The translations under genes and the position numbers were made by a program. A stretch of DNA of 64,000 bases from Bog-473 sp963711065. Its GTDB lineage: Bacteria > Actinomycetota > Acidimicrobiia > Acidimicrobiales > RAAP-2. Below, piece after piece: positions 44,690 to 52,952 of the stretch; position 1 is the stretch's first letter, and every line of letters starts with the position of its first letter. Location: positions 1-64,000 of the forward strand of contig CAVQCO010000003.1 of the NCBI GenBank assembly GCA_963711065.1, written 5' to 3'. The notes under the pieces were generated by a model. The model saw only the letters and a program-made list of their open reading frames with translations. It made no database searches and was not told the DNA's origin.

Positions 44690-45565
44690 GTGAGCGAGCA
44701 CACCGGCTACCCGGGGGCACCTCCGGGGTGGTACCCGGACCCCGCCGGCGGCCCGGGACAGCGCTGGTGGGACGGCTATGCGTGGAGCGAGGCGACCGTG
44801 TTGCCCGCGCTGCCACCGCCGCCGCCCTGGGCCATGGCCGGCCCGCCACAGGGACCGCCGTCACAGGTGGCGCCGTGGGCGGTCGCGACGGAGCGCCTCA
44901 CCTCGTTCACCACGAGCGGGTTGGTGGACGACGAGCTGCGGATGGTCCCGGTGGCGCGCGTCGCCGTCGTCATGCCGGCCGTGTACTACCTCGTGAACCT
45001 CATTGTGCAGCGGGCCAACGCGGACCAGCTGCGCGCGCTGGGCCATCACTTGCGCATCGTCTGGGACGACGCACAGCACGGCGTCACGGCGCCGCCGTAC
45101 CACGGCCCCAGCGGCCTCAGTCCGGTCAACCTCATCGTGGGCCTGATCACGGTGGCTGCCGTCGTCGTGGCGTGCGTCTGGCAGCACCGGGCCGCCTCGG
45201 CCGCCCGGGCCCTCGGCATCCCGTCGCGCCGTTCCCCGGCGTGGGGCGTCGGCTCGTGGTTCGTGCCGGTGGTCAGCCTGTGGGTGCCCTACAGCGCCAT
45301 CCGTGACTGTCTCCCGCCCGACGACCTCCACCGGCCGCGGGTGCTGCATTGGTGGATCGCCTGGCTCGTGGCCGCCTTCGGCGGCAGCGCGACCGCCGTG
45401 TGCGCGCTGTTCTCCACCGGGACGGCCCTCGTGCTGTCCATCCCCGTCGCGCTGGCCTGCCTGGCCGTCATCGCCTGGGCGCCGGGCATCGTTTCGGCGA
45501 TCAGCGCCGCGCACCGGACGTTGATGGCGCAGCAGTCGCAGGCGTCCGGGGCGCTCCGGGCCTGA
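44690..45565 (+). CDS. DUF2510 and DUF4328 membrane protein
   Basis: This 291-residue protein starts at a GTG (44690, MSEHTGYPGAPPGWYPDPAG). Residues 10-35 are a DUF2510 module (GWYPDPAGGPGQRWWDGYAW), a Trp-rich piece often fused to membrane or secretion-related proteins. A Pro-rich linker follows, then six or so helices of DUF4328 (SRRSPAWGVGSWFVPVVSLW, YSAIRDCLPPDD). The function is unknown. A similar DUF2510 module ends the PH-domain protein at 58496. Confidence 0.82.
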   Translation: MSEHTGYPGAPPGWYPDPAGGPGQRWWDGYAWSEATVLPALPPPPPWAMAGPPQGPPSQVAPWAVATERLTSFTTSGLVDDELRMVPVARVAVVMPAVYYLVNLIVQRANADQLRALGHHLRIVWDDAQHGVTAPPYHGPSGLSPVNLIVGLITVAAVVVACVWQHRAASAARALGIPSRRSPAWGVGSWFVPVVSLWVPYSAIRDCLPPDDLHRPRVLHWWIAWLVAAFGGSATAVCALFSTGTALVLSIPVALACLAVIAWAPGIVSAISAAHRTLMAQQSQASGALRA

Positions 45566-45646
45566 CCGGCGGCGGCGCGGCCGGCGCGAGCGGCCAGTCG
45601 GCGGGCTTCGGGCACCGCCCCCCGTCTTCGCGAACCTTATTGAACT

Positions 45647-45690
45647 GTTCACCCGGCGATTGCGTTGTTGTTGCCCGGCGTTTACCTGAC
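45647..45690 (+). promoter_or_regulatory. PHO box: four 11-nt direct repeat units before pstB
   Basis: The units are GTTCACCCGGC, GATTGCGTTGT, TGTTGCCCGGC and GTTTACCTGAC, contiguous at an 11-nt period. Units 1 and 4 carry GTTCACC/GTTTACC; units 1 and 3 share GCCCGGC/CCCGGC endings. This is the Streptomyces-type PhoP binding array (one turn of DNA per unit), placed where a -35 element for the pst operon would be. It implies induction at low phosphate. Confidence 0.75.
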
Positions 45691-45708
45691 GCCGCTACGT
45701 TCCAGGTA

Positions 45709-46569
45709 GTGCCTGACGGTGAATCGACCGAGCTTCGTAACGATCCCGTTACGACCGGCGTGCGGTCCGGTATCGACGAGGCGCTGCAGTCCCTCGATCC
45801 CGACGCGTCGCGCCCCGAAGACGTCATGCAGTCGATCGACCTGAAGCTCGGCTTCTCCGGGCGCGTGGTCCTCTCGGACATCAACGTCGCGCTCAAGCGG
45901 GGCTCCATCACCGCGCTGATCGGTCCGACCGGCTCGGGGAAGTCGACCTTCCTGCGCACGCTGAACCGGATGAACGACCGGGTGCCCGGGTTCATGCGCG
46001 AGGGCGACGTGATGTTCGACACGCAGAGCCTGTGGGGGCAGAACGTCGACCTGCTCACGCTGCGCCGCCGGATCGGCATGCTCTTCCAGCGCCCCAACCC
46101 GTTCCCGATGTCGATCAAGGACAACGTCGTCGCCGGGGTGAAGGCCCACCGCATCGCCAAGGGCAAGCAGCTCGACGTCGTCTGCGAGCGCCGGCTGACC
46201 GAGGTCGGCCTGTGGGACGCCGTCAAGGACCGCCTCAACGACTCGCCGTTCCGTCTCTCGGGTGGGCAGCAACAGCTGCTCTGCCTCGCCCGGGCGCTGG
46301 CCGTCGGTCCCGAGGTGCTCCTGCTCGACGAGCCGACGTCCGCCCTCGACCCGGTGACGACGGAGTCGATCGAGTCGCTGCTCAGGACGCTGGCGCCGGC
46401 GCTCACCCTGATCGTGGTGACCCACAACCTCGGCCAGGCGATGCGGGTGTCGCACCACACGATGTTCTTCTATCAAGGGCAGCTCATGGAGCACGGCCCG
46501 ACCGACGAGCTGTTCAACCGGCCCAAGCACCCCGACACCGAACGCTACGTCACGGGACGGATGGGCTAG
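45709..46569 (+). CDS. pstB: Phosphate ABC transporter ATP-binding protein
   Basis: PstB energises high-affinity phosphate import. Walker A is GPTGSGKST, the signature is LSGGQQQLLCLARALAVGPE (with Leu where most PstB have Arg) and Walker B is VLLLDEPTSALDP; it ends YVTGRMG like other PstBs. The start is uncertain. The GTG at 45709 is only 19 bases behind the PHO array and would need a leaderless or near-leaderless mRNA. GTG at 45760 and ATG at 45826 (MQSIDLKLGFSG, 247 residues) are alternatives, and the last matches the family length best. It is the first gene of pstB-pstS-pstC-pstA, an uncommon order; most operons end with pstB. Confidence 0.93.
   Translation: MPDGESTELRNDPVTTGVRSGIDEALQSLDPDASRPEDVMQSIDLKLGFSGRVVLSDINVALKRGSITALIGPTGSGKSTFLRTLNRMNDRVPGFMREGDVMFDTQSLWGQNVDLLTLRRRIGMLFQRPNPFPMSIKDNVVAGVKAHRIAKGKQLDVVCERRLTEVGLWDAVKDRLNDSPFRLSGGQQQLLCLARALAVGPEVLLLDEPTSALDPVTTESIESLLRTLAPALTLIVVTHNLGQAMRVSHHTMFFYQGQLMEHGPTDELFNRPKHPDTERYVTGRMG
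45736..45753. promoter_or_regulatory. Inverted repeat near the start of pstB
   Basis: CGTAACG-ATCC-CGTTACG is a perfect 7-bp inverted repeat. It lies 46 bp behind the PHO array, either in the 5' leader or in the first codons of pstB, depending on the start used. The form suits a dimeric repressor or a small RNA hairpin. Confidence 0.4.
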
Positions 46570-46666
46570 GAACCAGCCGAGACCCATGGCGATGGCGCAC
46601 CTCGCGACTGGTCACCAAGGGCAACACCGAAGCACCACACCCACACACCTCACAAGGAGAGAACCT

Positions 46667-47791
46667 GTGAAGACACTGATGCGCGCGACCCGGCTCACAC
46701 GGGGAGCGATCGTCGTCGCTGCAGCCGGGCTCGCACTGAGCTCGGTCGTGATCGGCTCGGCCGCCTCGGCCAGCGTCAAGCTACCGAGCGGCGGCGTGGA
46801 GACGCCGTCCGGCGGGACGGTCAGCGAGACCGGAAGCACACTGATGTACCCGCTCTTCAACCTCTGGGCGGGCGGGTACAACACCAAGTACCCCAGCATG
46901 ACGATCCAGACGGCGGCGACCGGCTCGGGCACCGGAATCTCGGAGGCCGAGAACGGCACCATCGACATCGGCGCCTCGGACGCCTACCTGTCGCCGAGCG
47001 TGGTGGCGGCCAACCCGGACCTGAAGAACATCCCGACGGCGATCTCGGCCCAGATGGTGGCCTACAACGTGCCGGGCGTCCTGTCGCACCTCAAGCTGAG
47101 CGGCAAGGTCGTCTCGGAGATCTACCAGGGCCAGATCACCAAGTGGAACGCCTCGGCCATCGCCAGCGCCAACCCGGGCGTCACGCTGCCGGCCACACCG
47201 ATCGTCACCCTGCACCGCTCGGACAGCAGCGGCGACACGTTCATCTTCACCCAGTACCTCTCGAAGGCCGATCCCTCGGGCTGGGGCGCCAAGATCAGCT
47301 ACAACACCACCGTCCCCTGGCCGGCCGCGCCCGGCGCGCTCGGCGAGAACGGGAACTCGGGCATGGTGTCGGGCTGCAAGGCGACCCCGGGCTGCATCGC
47401 CTACATCGGCATCAGCTACCTCACACAGACGCTGCAGGCCGGTCTCGGGTACGCCGCGCTGGGCAACGGCCACGGCCAGGACGTGGTGCCGACGCAGGCG
47501 ACGATCGCCGCCGAGGCGGCCGGCTTCGTGAAGAAGACCCCGGCCAACGGCACGATCTCCCTGATCTACGGCAACATCAACAACGGGTACCCGATCGTCA
47601 ACTACGAGTACGCCATCGTGTCGGACAAGCAGGCGAGCTCGAGCACGGCCAAGAACATCCGCTCCGTGCTGGAGTGGGCCAGCAACCCGAAGTACGGCAA
47701 CAACTCGTCGTACCTGTCCCAGGTCAACTTCCAGCCGTTGCCCTCCAAGGTCGAGGCGCAGACGGTGAAGCAAGTCCTGAGCATCAAGTAG
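46667..47791 (+). CDS. pstS: Phosphate-binding protein of the Pst system
   Basis: This 374-residue substrate-binding protein has the GTG at 46667 preceded by AAGGAGA. The phosphate-binding loops are recognisable: SETGSTLMYPLFNLWAGGYN near the start, TGSGTGISEAENGTIDIGAS and LHRSDSSGDTFIFTQYLSKA. The signal peptide (basic start, AIVVAAAGLALSSVVIGSAA) ends in ASA-S with no lipobox cysteine, so the mature protein looks soluble or wall-associated rather than a lipoprotein, unusual for a binding protein of a Gram-positive. It is followed by a strong stem-loop before pstC. Confidence 0.95.
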   Translation: MKTLMRATRLTRGAIVVAAAGLALSSVVIGSAASASVKLPSGGVETPSGGTVSETGSTLMYPLFNLWAGGYNTKYPSMTIQTAATGSGTGISEAENGTIDIGASDAYLSPSVVAANPDLKNIPTAISAQMVAYNVPGVLSHLKLSGKVVSEIYQGQITKWNASAIASANPGVTLPATPIVTLHRSDSSGDTFIFTQYLSKADPSGWGAKISYNTTVPWPAAPGALGENGNSGMVSGCKATPGCIAYIGISYLTQTLQAGLGYAALGNGHGQDVVPTQATIAAEAAGFVKKTPANGTISLIYGNINNGYPIVNYEYAIVSDKQASSSTAKNIRSVLEWASNPKYGNNSSYLSQVNFQPLPSKVEAQTVKQVLSIK

Positions 47792-47804
47792 TGGCTTCCG
47801 TCGG

Positions 47805-47835
47805 CGGCGTGGCGGGGAGCATCCCCGCCACGCCG
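47805..47835 (+). promoter_or_regulatory. 13-bp perfect stem-loop between pstS and pstC
   Basis: CGGCGTGGCGGGG (47805-47817) pairs perfectly with CCCCGCCACGCCG (47823-47835) around the loop AGCAT. It lies 14 bases behind the pstS stop and ends 13 bases before the ATG of pstC. There is no T-tract. Intercistronic stems of this type stabilise the upstream message and lower the downstream one, as in malE-malF, which would fit the need for excess PstS. Confidence 0.75.
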
Positions 47836-47847
47836 CACACGGAGTCG

Positions 47848-48879
47848 ATGGGCAAGCCCCCGCTGCCGCGGCGGTTCGCGGGCTTCGCCCGCCGCAACGA
47901 GGAGCACGCCTGGCGGGGCGCGGCGTGGGTCGCCGTGGTGCTGCCGCTGGCGGCATTGGTGTGGGCGGTCACCGTGCTGGCGGTGAAGGCGTGGCCGGCG
48001 GTCCGGGTCAACGGCTGGTACTTCCTCTACGGGCGGAACTGGACCTACGGCAACGGCTACGGAGCCGTCGTGCACACCGACGGGGTGGCCCACCCCATGG
48101 GGGCCCAGTTCGGTGCCTGGGCCATCCTGTGGGGCACGATCGCGTCGTCGGTGATCGCCATCGTGATCGCCCTCCCCCTCTCCATCGGCGCGGCCTTCGC
48201 GCTGACCGAGCGCCTGCCGGGCTGGATCTCGCGGCCGCTCGGCTTCGCCGTCGAGATCCTCGCCGGCATCCCCAGCGTCGTCATCGGCCTGTGGGGGATC
48301 CTCACCTTCGGCCCCTGGCTGGCCCACCACGTGTACCCGATCATCGCCGACCACGCGCCGAACGTCCCCGTGCTCCGGTACTTCCGCAATCCGGTGGGCT
48401 CGGGCGAGGGGCTCCTCTCGGCCAGCATCGTGCTCGCCCTCATGATCGTGCCCATCATCACCTCGACCACCCGCGACCTCTTCATGCAGGTGCCGCCGCT
48501 CCCGAAGGAGGGGGCGTCGGCCCTGGGCATGACCGACTGGGAGGTGGCCAACAAGGTCACCCTCCCGTGGGTGCGCTCCGGGATCATCGGCGCCACCGTC
48601 CTCGGCCTCGGGCGGGCGCTGGGCGAGACGATCGCCATCTTCATGGTCGGCGGGGCGGCCCTGCGCATCCCCAACAACATCTACGGGCCGTTCACCACGG
48701 TGGCGGCCACCATCCTGTCCCAGCTCGACGGCGCGTTGACCGACGGGACCGGCTTCGCCGTCGCCACCCTCGCCGAGCTGGCCCTGGTGCTGGCGGTCAT
48801 CTCGGTCGCGGTCAACCTGGTGGCCCGGCTCATCATCTCCCGCACGAGCCGCATCGGCGCGCCGGTCGGGGGCGCCTGA
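47848..48879 (+). CDS. pstC: Phosphate ABC transporter permease
   Basis: This 343-residue PstC has six helices; a long first periplasmic loop (NGWYFLYGRNWTYGNGYGAV) and the cytoplasmic EAA-like loop KEGASALGMTDWEVANKVTL contact PstB. I chose the ATG at 47848 (MGKPPLPRRFAGFARRNEEH), with GGAG a few bases upstream. The GTG at 47791 would overlap the pstS stop and place the stem-loop inside the gene, which is less likely. The stop overlaps the pstA start (TGATG). Confidence 0.93.
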   Translation: MGKPPLPRRFAGFARRNEEHAWRGAAWVAVVLPLAALVWAVTVLAVKAWPAVRVNGWYFLYGRNWTYGNGYGAVVHTDGVAHPMGAQFGAWAILWGTIASSVIAIVIALPLSIGAAFALTERLPGWISRPLGFAVEILAGIPSVVIGLWGILTFGPWLAHHVYPIIADHAPNVPVLRYFRNPVGSGEGLLSASIVLALMIVPIITSTTRDLFMQVPPLPKEGASALGMTDWEVANKVTLPWVRSGIIGATVLGLGRALGETIAIFMVGGAALRIPNNIYGPFTTVAATILSQLDGALTDGTGFAVATLAELALVLAVISVAVNLVARLIISRTSRIGAPVGGA

Positions 48880-49835
48880 TGGCGACCACCACCTCGCTGT
48901 CCGCCGGGCCCGCGACGAGGCGACGCCGCGTCTCGACGATCACCTGGCGGGTGCTCACCTACCTCGCGCTCGTCCTGATCATGGCGCCGGCCGCCTGGCT
49001 CCTCATCGGAGTGCTGGCTCGCGCCGCGCCGCACTGGCAATGGAGCGTCCTGTGGACGAAGCTCACGCCGACCGGGGGCGGGCTGCGGGACCAGATCCTG
49101 GGCACGCTGATCCTGATGCTCGGCGTCTTCATCATCGCGGGCACCATCGGCGTGCTCGCCGGCATCCACCTGGCCGAGCTCGCCCGACCCCACAGGCGCA
49201 GCGGGAAGGCCAGCGGCGGCTTCCTGCGGACCGCGTCGGACGTCCTGTCCGGGTTCCCCTCCATCGTACTCGGCTACGTGGGCTACACGGCACTCGTCGT
49301 GGGCCTGCACTGGCACTTCTCGCTGCTCGCCGCGCTGATCATCCTGTCCATCATGGTGATCCCCTACATCGCCAAGACGACGGAGAACTCGCTGCGCCAG
49401 GTCCCGACCGGCTACCGAGAGGGTGCCGAGGCGCTCGGGATGTCGATGGGCTACGGATTGCGCAAGGTGGTCCTGAAGAGCGCGCTGCCCGGCATCGTCA
49501 CCGGGCTCCTCCTGGCGCTCGCCATCGCGTGCGGCGAGACGGCGCCCCTCATCTACACGGCCGGGTTCTCGTACACCCTGCCGCACTCCCTGACCAACGC
49601 GCAGTTCCCCTACCTGACCTATGTCGTCTTCGCCTATTACAACGCCCCCGAGACGCAGTACCACTACCTCGCCTACGACGCCGCCCTCCTCCTCGTCGTG
49701 ATCGTCCTGATCCTCCTCGTCTCCAGCCGCATCATCGTGTCCCGCACCCAGCGGCACTCGGAAGGCTCCCGCGGGACCGGGCGGAGACGGCGTTGGCGGC
49801 GCCAGCCATTGGACCTGACTGACCTGCCTCGCTGA
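48879..49835 (+). CDS. pstA: Phosphate ABC transporter permease
   Basis: This 318-residue partner permease of PstC starts in the TGATG junction with pstC, so translation is coupled. Markers are ILGTLILMLGVFIIAGTIGV, FPSIVLGYVGYTALVVGLHW, the EAA loop PTGYREGAEALGMSMGYGLR and AIACGETAPLIYTAGFSY. A basic tail (RGTGRRRRWRRQPL) ends the protein. It is the last gene of the pst operon; phoU does not follow it. Confidence 0.95.
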   Translation: MATTTSLSAGPATRRRRVSTITWRVLTYLALVLIMAPAAWLLIGVLARAAPHWQWSVLWTKLTPTGGGLRDQILGTLILMLGVFIIAGTIGVLAGIHLAELARPHRRSGKASGGFLRTASDVLSGFPSIVLGYVGYTALVVGLHWHFSLLAALIILSIMVIPYIAKTTENSLRQVPTGYREGAEALGMSMGYGLRKVVLKSALPGIVTGLLLALAIACGETAPLIYTAGFSYTLPHSLTNAQFPYLTYVVFAYYNAPETQYHYLAYDAALLLVVIVLILLVSSRIIVSRTQRHSEGSRGTGRRRRWRRQPLDLTDLPR

Positions 49836-49914
49836 TCGGCGCACACGGTCAGCCGGGTGCCGCCCGCCTAGGGTTGGGCGCCAGACACAGGTGGACCCGA
49901 CCCAAGGAGGAACG

Positions 49915-50481
49915 CTGAGCGCAGGACCGGAGTGGGGGCCGCTGGCCCGGCTGGCGGGTATCTGGGAAGGCGATCGGGGCGAGGACGTCGCCTACGCCAA
50001 CGAGAAGGGTGAGGTCGGCCTCACCCCCTACCGCGAGCACATCGACTTCAAGCCCTTCGGGCCGGTGGAGAACGGGAGCCAGGTGCTCTACGGCCTCGAC
50101 TACCGCATGGCCGCCTGGCGGGGGACCGAGGACAACCCCTTTCACACCGAGGTGGGCTACTGGATGTGGGACGCCCGGGACAGCGAGGTGGTCCGCTGCT
50201 TCCTCATCCCCCGCGGCTCGGCCATCGTGGCCGGTGGCATCGTGGCCGCCGACGCCACGACGTTCACGCTGGAGGCCAACGTCGGCAGCCAGACCTACGG
50301 CATCCTCTCGAACAATTGGCTCGACAAGAACGCCCGAGCCATCCGCTACGAGGTGACCATCGACACGAGCGTGGACGGTGAGTTCACCTACACCGAGACG
50401 ACCGTCATCCATCACGCCCGGATGCCCGAACAAGTCGTCCACACCGACGGGAACACCCTGCGGCTGATCGCCGAGGCCTGA
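49915..50481 (+). CDS. Nitrobindin-like heme-binding beta-barrel protein
   Basis: This 188-residue protein of the nitrobindin/FABP-like family (DUF1794) is made of ten-strand barrels, some binding heme and NO. The N-terminal LARLAGIWEGDRGED corresponds to the G-x-W-x-G motif. REHIDFKPFGPVENGSQVLY, FHTEVGYWMWDARDSEVVRC and the late TVIHHARMPEQVVHTDGNTL follow. An AAGGAGG (49904-49910) sits just before a CTG at 49915, giving MSAGPEWGPL; the GTG at 49891 has no ribosome site and would place the Shine-Dalgarno inside the gene. A CTG start is therefore proposed. Confidence 0.82.
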   Translation: MSAGPEWGPLARLAGIWEGDRGEDVAYANEKGEVGLTPYREHIDFKPFGPVENGSQVLYGLDYRMAAWRGTEDNPFHTEVGYWMWDARDSEVVRCFLIPRGSAIVAGGIVAADATTFTLEANVGSQTYGILSNNWLDKNARAIRYEVTIDTSVDGEFTYTETTVIHHARMPEQVVHTDGNTLRLIAEA

Positions 50482-50538
50482 GGCAGCCCTGTAGGGTCGG
50501 GCCGGCGGGGGCCCGCCGAGGCCGCAGGGAGGCACGAC

Positions 50539-51762
50539 ATGTACGAGTGGTCCGAGGAGCAGCTGGCGATCCGCGACGCGGTGCGGCGGTTCGTCGAGGA
50601 AGAGGTCACGCCGAACGTCGAGGAGCTCGAGCACGGGGAGACGCCGCCCTACGAGGTGATCCGCAAGCTCTACCGGACCTTCGGGCTCGACGCCATGGCC
50701 CGGGACTCGTTCAAGCGCGCGCTCGAGCGCAAGACGTCCGGTGCCTCGGTGCCCGAGCGCCCCGAGGGTGGGGGCAACGCCGCCGTGATGCTGATCCCCA
50801 TCATCGAGCTGTGCCACTACTGCCCGGGCATCGTGACCGCGCTCGGGGTCAGCACCGGTCTGGCGGGCGGCACCATCATGAAGAGCGGCACGCCGGCGCA
50901 GATGGAGCGCTGGGGACTCGACCTGCTCACGCTGGACAAGGTGGGTGCCTGGGCCATCACGGAGCCGGACTCGGGCTCCGACGCCCTGGGCGGCATGAAG
51001 TCGACCGCCGTGCGCGACGGCGACGAGTACGTGATCAACGGCAACAAGACCTTCATCACCAACGGCCCCTATGCCGACACCATCGTCTTCTACGCCAAGC
51101 TCGACGACGGGAGCGACACCCCGTTGCGCCAGCGCCCGGTCCTCACCTTCGTCCTCGACCGCGGCATGCCCGGACTGGAGCAGTCCAAGCCCCTGCGCAA
51201 GATGGGCCTGCATTCGTCGCCGACGGGCGAGCTGTTCCTCACCGACGTGCGGGCAGGCCGGGACCGGCTGCTCGGGGAGAGCGAGGGGACGCCGGGCGGG
51301 AGCGAAGGGCGCGACAGCGCCAAGGGGAACTTCGTCACCGAGCGGGCCGGCGTGGCGGCGATGTCGCTCGGCCTCATTGAGGAGTGTCTCAGGCTCTCGG
51401 TCCAGTACGCCAAGGACCGTCTGCTGTGGGAGCGCCCCATCGGCGAGTTCCAACTCATCCAGCTGAAGCTGGCCCGCATGGAGATCGCCCGGCTCAACGT
51501 GGAGAACCTCGTGTTCCGCCACATCGAGATGAGCTCGGCGGGCAAGAGCCTGACGCTGGCCGAGGCCTCCGCCATGAAGCTGTACTCGGCCCAGGCCGCC
51601 TCCGAGGTCGCGATGGAGGCCGTGCAGCTCTTCGGCGGCAACGGCTACATGTCGGAGTTCCGGGTGGAGCAGCTGGCACGCGACGCCAAGGTGTTCCAGA
51701 TCTACGCGGGCACGGACGAGATCCAGGTGACCCACATCGCCCGGGACCTCCTCGGGCGCTGA
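50539..51762 (+). CDS. Acyl-CoA dehydrogenase
   Basis: This 407-residue FAD enzyme oxidises acyl-CoA to enoyl-CoA. FAD and substrate motifs are AWAITEPDSGSDALGGMKST, FITNGPYADTIVFYAK and LFGGNGYMSEFRVEQLARDA. The end IYAGTDEIQVTHIARDLL is typical. The N-terminal helical domain begins MYEWSEEQLAIRDAVRRFVE. An extra acidic loop (GESEGTPGGSEGRDSAKG) is inserted around residue 250. The ATG at 50539 is fitting. It is followed after one base by the M20 hydrolase gene. The chain-length preference is not readable. Confidence 0.94.
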   Translation: MYEWSEEQLAIRDAVRRFVEEEVTPNVEELEHGETPPYEVIRKLYRTFGLDAMARDSFKRALERKTSGASVPERPEGGGNAAVMLIPIIELCHYCPGIVTALGVSTGLAGGTIMKSGTPAQMERWGLDLLTLDKVGAWAITEPDSGSDALGGMKSTAVRDGDEYVINGNKTFITNGPYADTIVFYAKLDDGSDTPLRQRPVLTFVLDRGMPGLEQSKPLRKMGLHSSPTGELFLTDVRAGRDRLLGESEGTPGGSEGRDSAKGNFVTERAGVAAMSLGLIEECLRLSVQYAKDRLLWERPIGEFQLIQLKLARMEIARLNVENLVFRHIEMSSAGKSLTLAEASAMKLYSAQAASEVAMEAVQLFGGNGYMSEFRVEQLARDAKVFQIYAGTDEIQVTHIARDLLGR

Positions 51763-51763
51763 C

Positions 51764-52942
51764 GTGCTCGACCTCTTCGGGCCCGCGCCCGGCGACACCG
51801 TCTACGACGAGATGGTCGACCTGCGCCGCGAGGTCCACCGCCTGCCCGAGCTGGCCTTCGCCGAGCACCACACGACGGGGGTCATCCGGGACCACATGGG
51901 CGCGCTCGGCATCGGCGAGGCCGTGCGGGTCACCGAGACGGGCGGGATCTTCGTCATGGAAGGGGGACGGCCTGGCCGCAGCGTCGTGCTGCGCGCGGAC
52001 ATCGACGCGCTGCCGGTGCAGGAGGACGAGACGCGGGACGTCCACTCCGGGGTCGAGGGCGTCATGCACGCCTGTGGCCACGACGTCCACGTCGCCGCGC
52101 TCCTCGGGGCGGCCTCCGTGCTGGCCTCGCGGCGAGAGGACCTCCCCGGCCGCTTCGTGTTCGTCTTCCAGCCCGCCGAAGAGGCGTTGTGCGGCGCCAA
52201 GTCGATGGTCGAGGGGGGCGCGCTCGCGGTCATGGAGGGGTCGCACCTCGTGGGCTTCCACGTGACCTCCCAGATCCCCACCGGCCTGGTGGCGCTGCGC
52301 GGCGGGGTGACCATGTCCGAGGCCCACTCCCTCCAGGTCACGCTGGCCGGACCGGGGGGCCACGGCGCCATGCCGACCGGGCGGGGCGACGTCATCGTGG
52401 CCACGGCGGAGCTGGTGGACCGCCTGCGCGAGGTGGCCGACGGGTTGTCCTTCGAGGGCGCCGACTGCGTGTGCAGCGCGGGCACACTCAAGGCGGGCAC
52501 GGCCGTCAACGTCGTGCCCACGACCGCGAGGGTCACGGGCACCCTACGGACCTTCACCACGGCGCAGCGAGACGAGACGGTCGCCCGGCTGCGCGCGCTG
52601 TGCGCCGCGGTGGGCGACGCGCAGGGGGTCACGGTCACGCTCGAGCTGCCCGAGCACACGCCGGCCGTGGTGAACGACCCGGTGGTGACGGACCTGGTCG
52701 AGCAGGAGGCCGGCATCGTGCTCGGCCCCGATCACGTGTTCCGCATGCCGCCCACGTCCACCAGCGACGACGTGAGCGAGTTCCTGAACCACCTGCCGGG
52801 TTGCTACTTCTTCGTCGGGGGCGCGGCGCCCGACGGATCGAGCGGCATGCACCACAGCCCCACCTTCTCGGTGGAGGACGGCTCGCTGCGGGTCGGGGCG
52901 GGCGTCATGGTGCGCAGCGCGCTCGCGCTGGCCGCGCCCTAG
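51764..52942 (+). CDS. M20-family amidohydrolase
   Basis: This 392-residue peptidase M20D-type metal enzyme acts on N-acyl or N-amidino amino acids (hippurate or IAA-amino-acid hydrolase relatives). Zinc-binding segments are VLRADIDALPVQEDETRDVH, HACGHDVHVAALLGAASVLA and FVFQPAEEALCGAKSMVEGG (catalytic Glu-Glu). GAMPTGRGDVIVATAELVDR belongs to the dimerisation domain. It has no signal peptide. The GTG start lies one base after the acyl-CoA dehydrogenase stop, so the two genes form an operon. Confidence 0.93.
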   Translation: MLDLFGPAPGDTVYDEMVDLRREVHRLPELAFAEHHTTGVIRDHMGALGIGEAVRVTETGGIFVMEGGRPGRSVVLRADIDALPVQEDETRDVHSGVEGVMHACGHDVHVAALLGAASVLASRREDLPGRFVFVFQPAEEALCGAKSMVEGGALAVMEGSHLVGFHVTSQIPTGLVALRGGVTMSEAHSLQVTLAGPGGHGAMPTGRGDVIVATAELVDRLREVADGLSFEGADCVCSAGTLKAGTAVNVVPTTARVTGTLRTFTTAQRDETVARLRALCAAVGDAQGVTVTLELPEHTPAVVNDPVVTDLVEQEAGIVLGPDHVFRMPPTSTSDDVSEFLNHLPGCYFFVGGAAPDGSSGMHHSPTFSVEDGSLRVGAGVMVRSALALAAP

Positions 52943-52952
52943 CCGCCGACCG

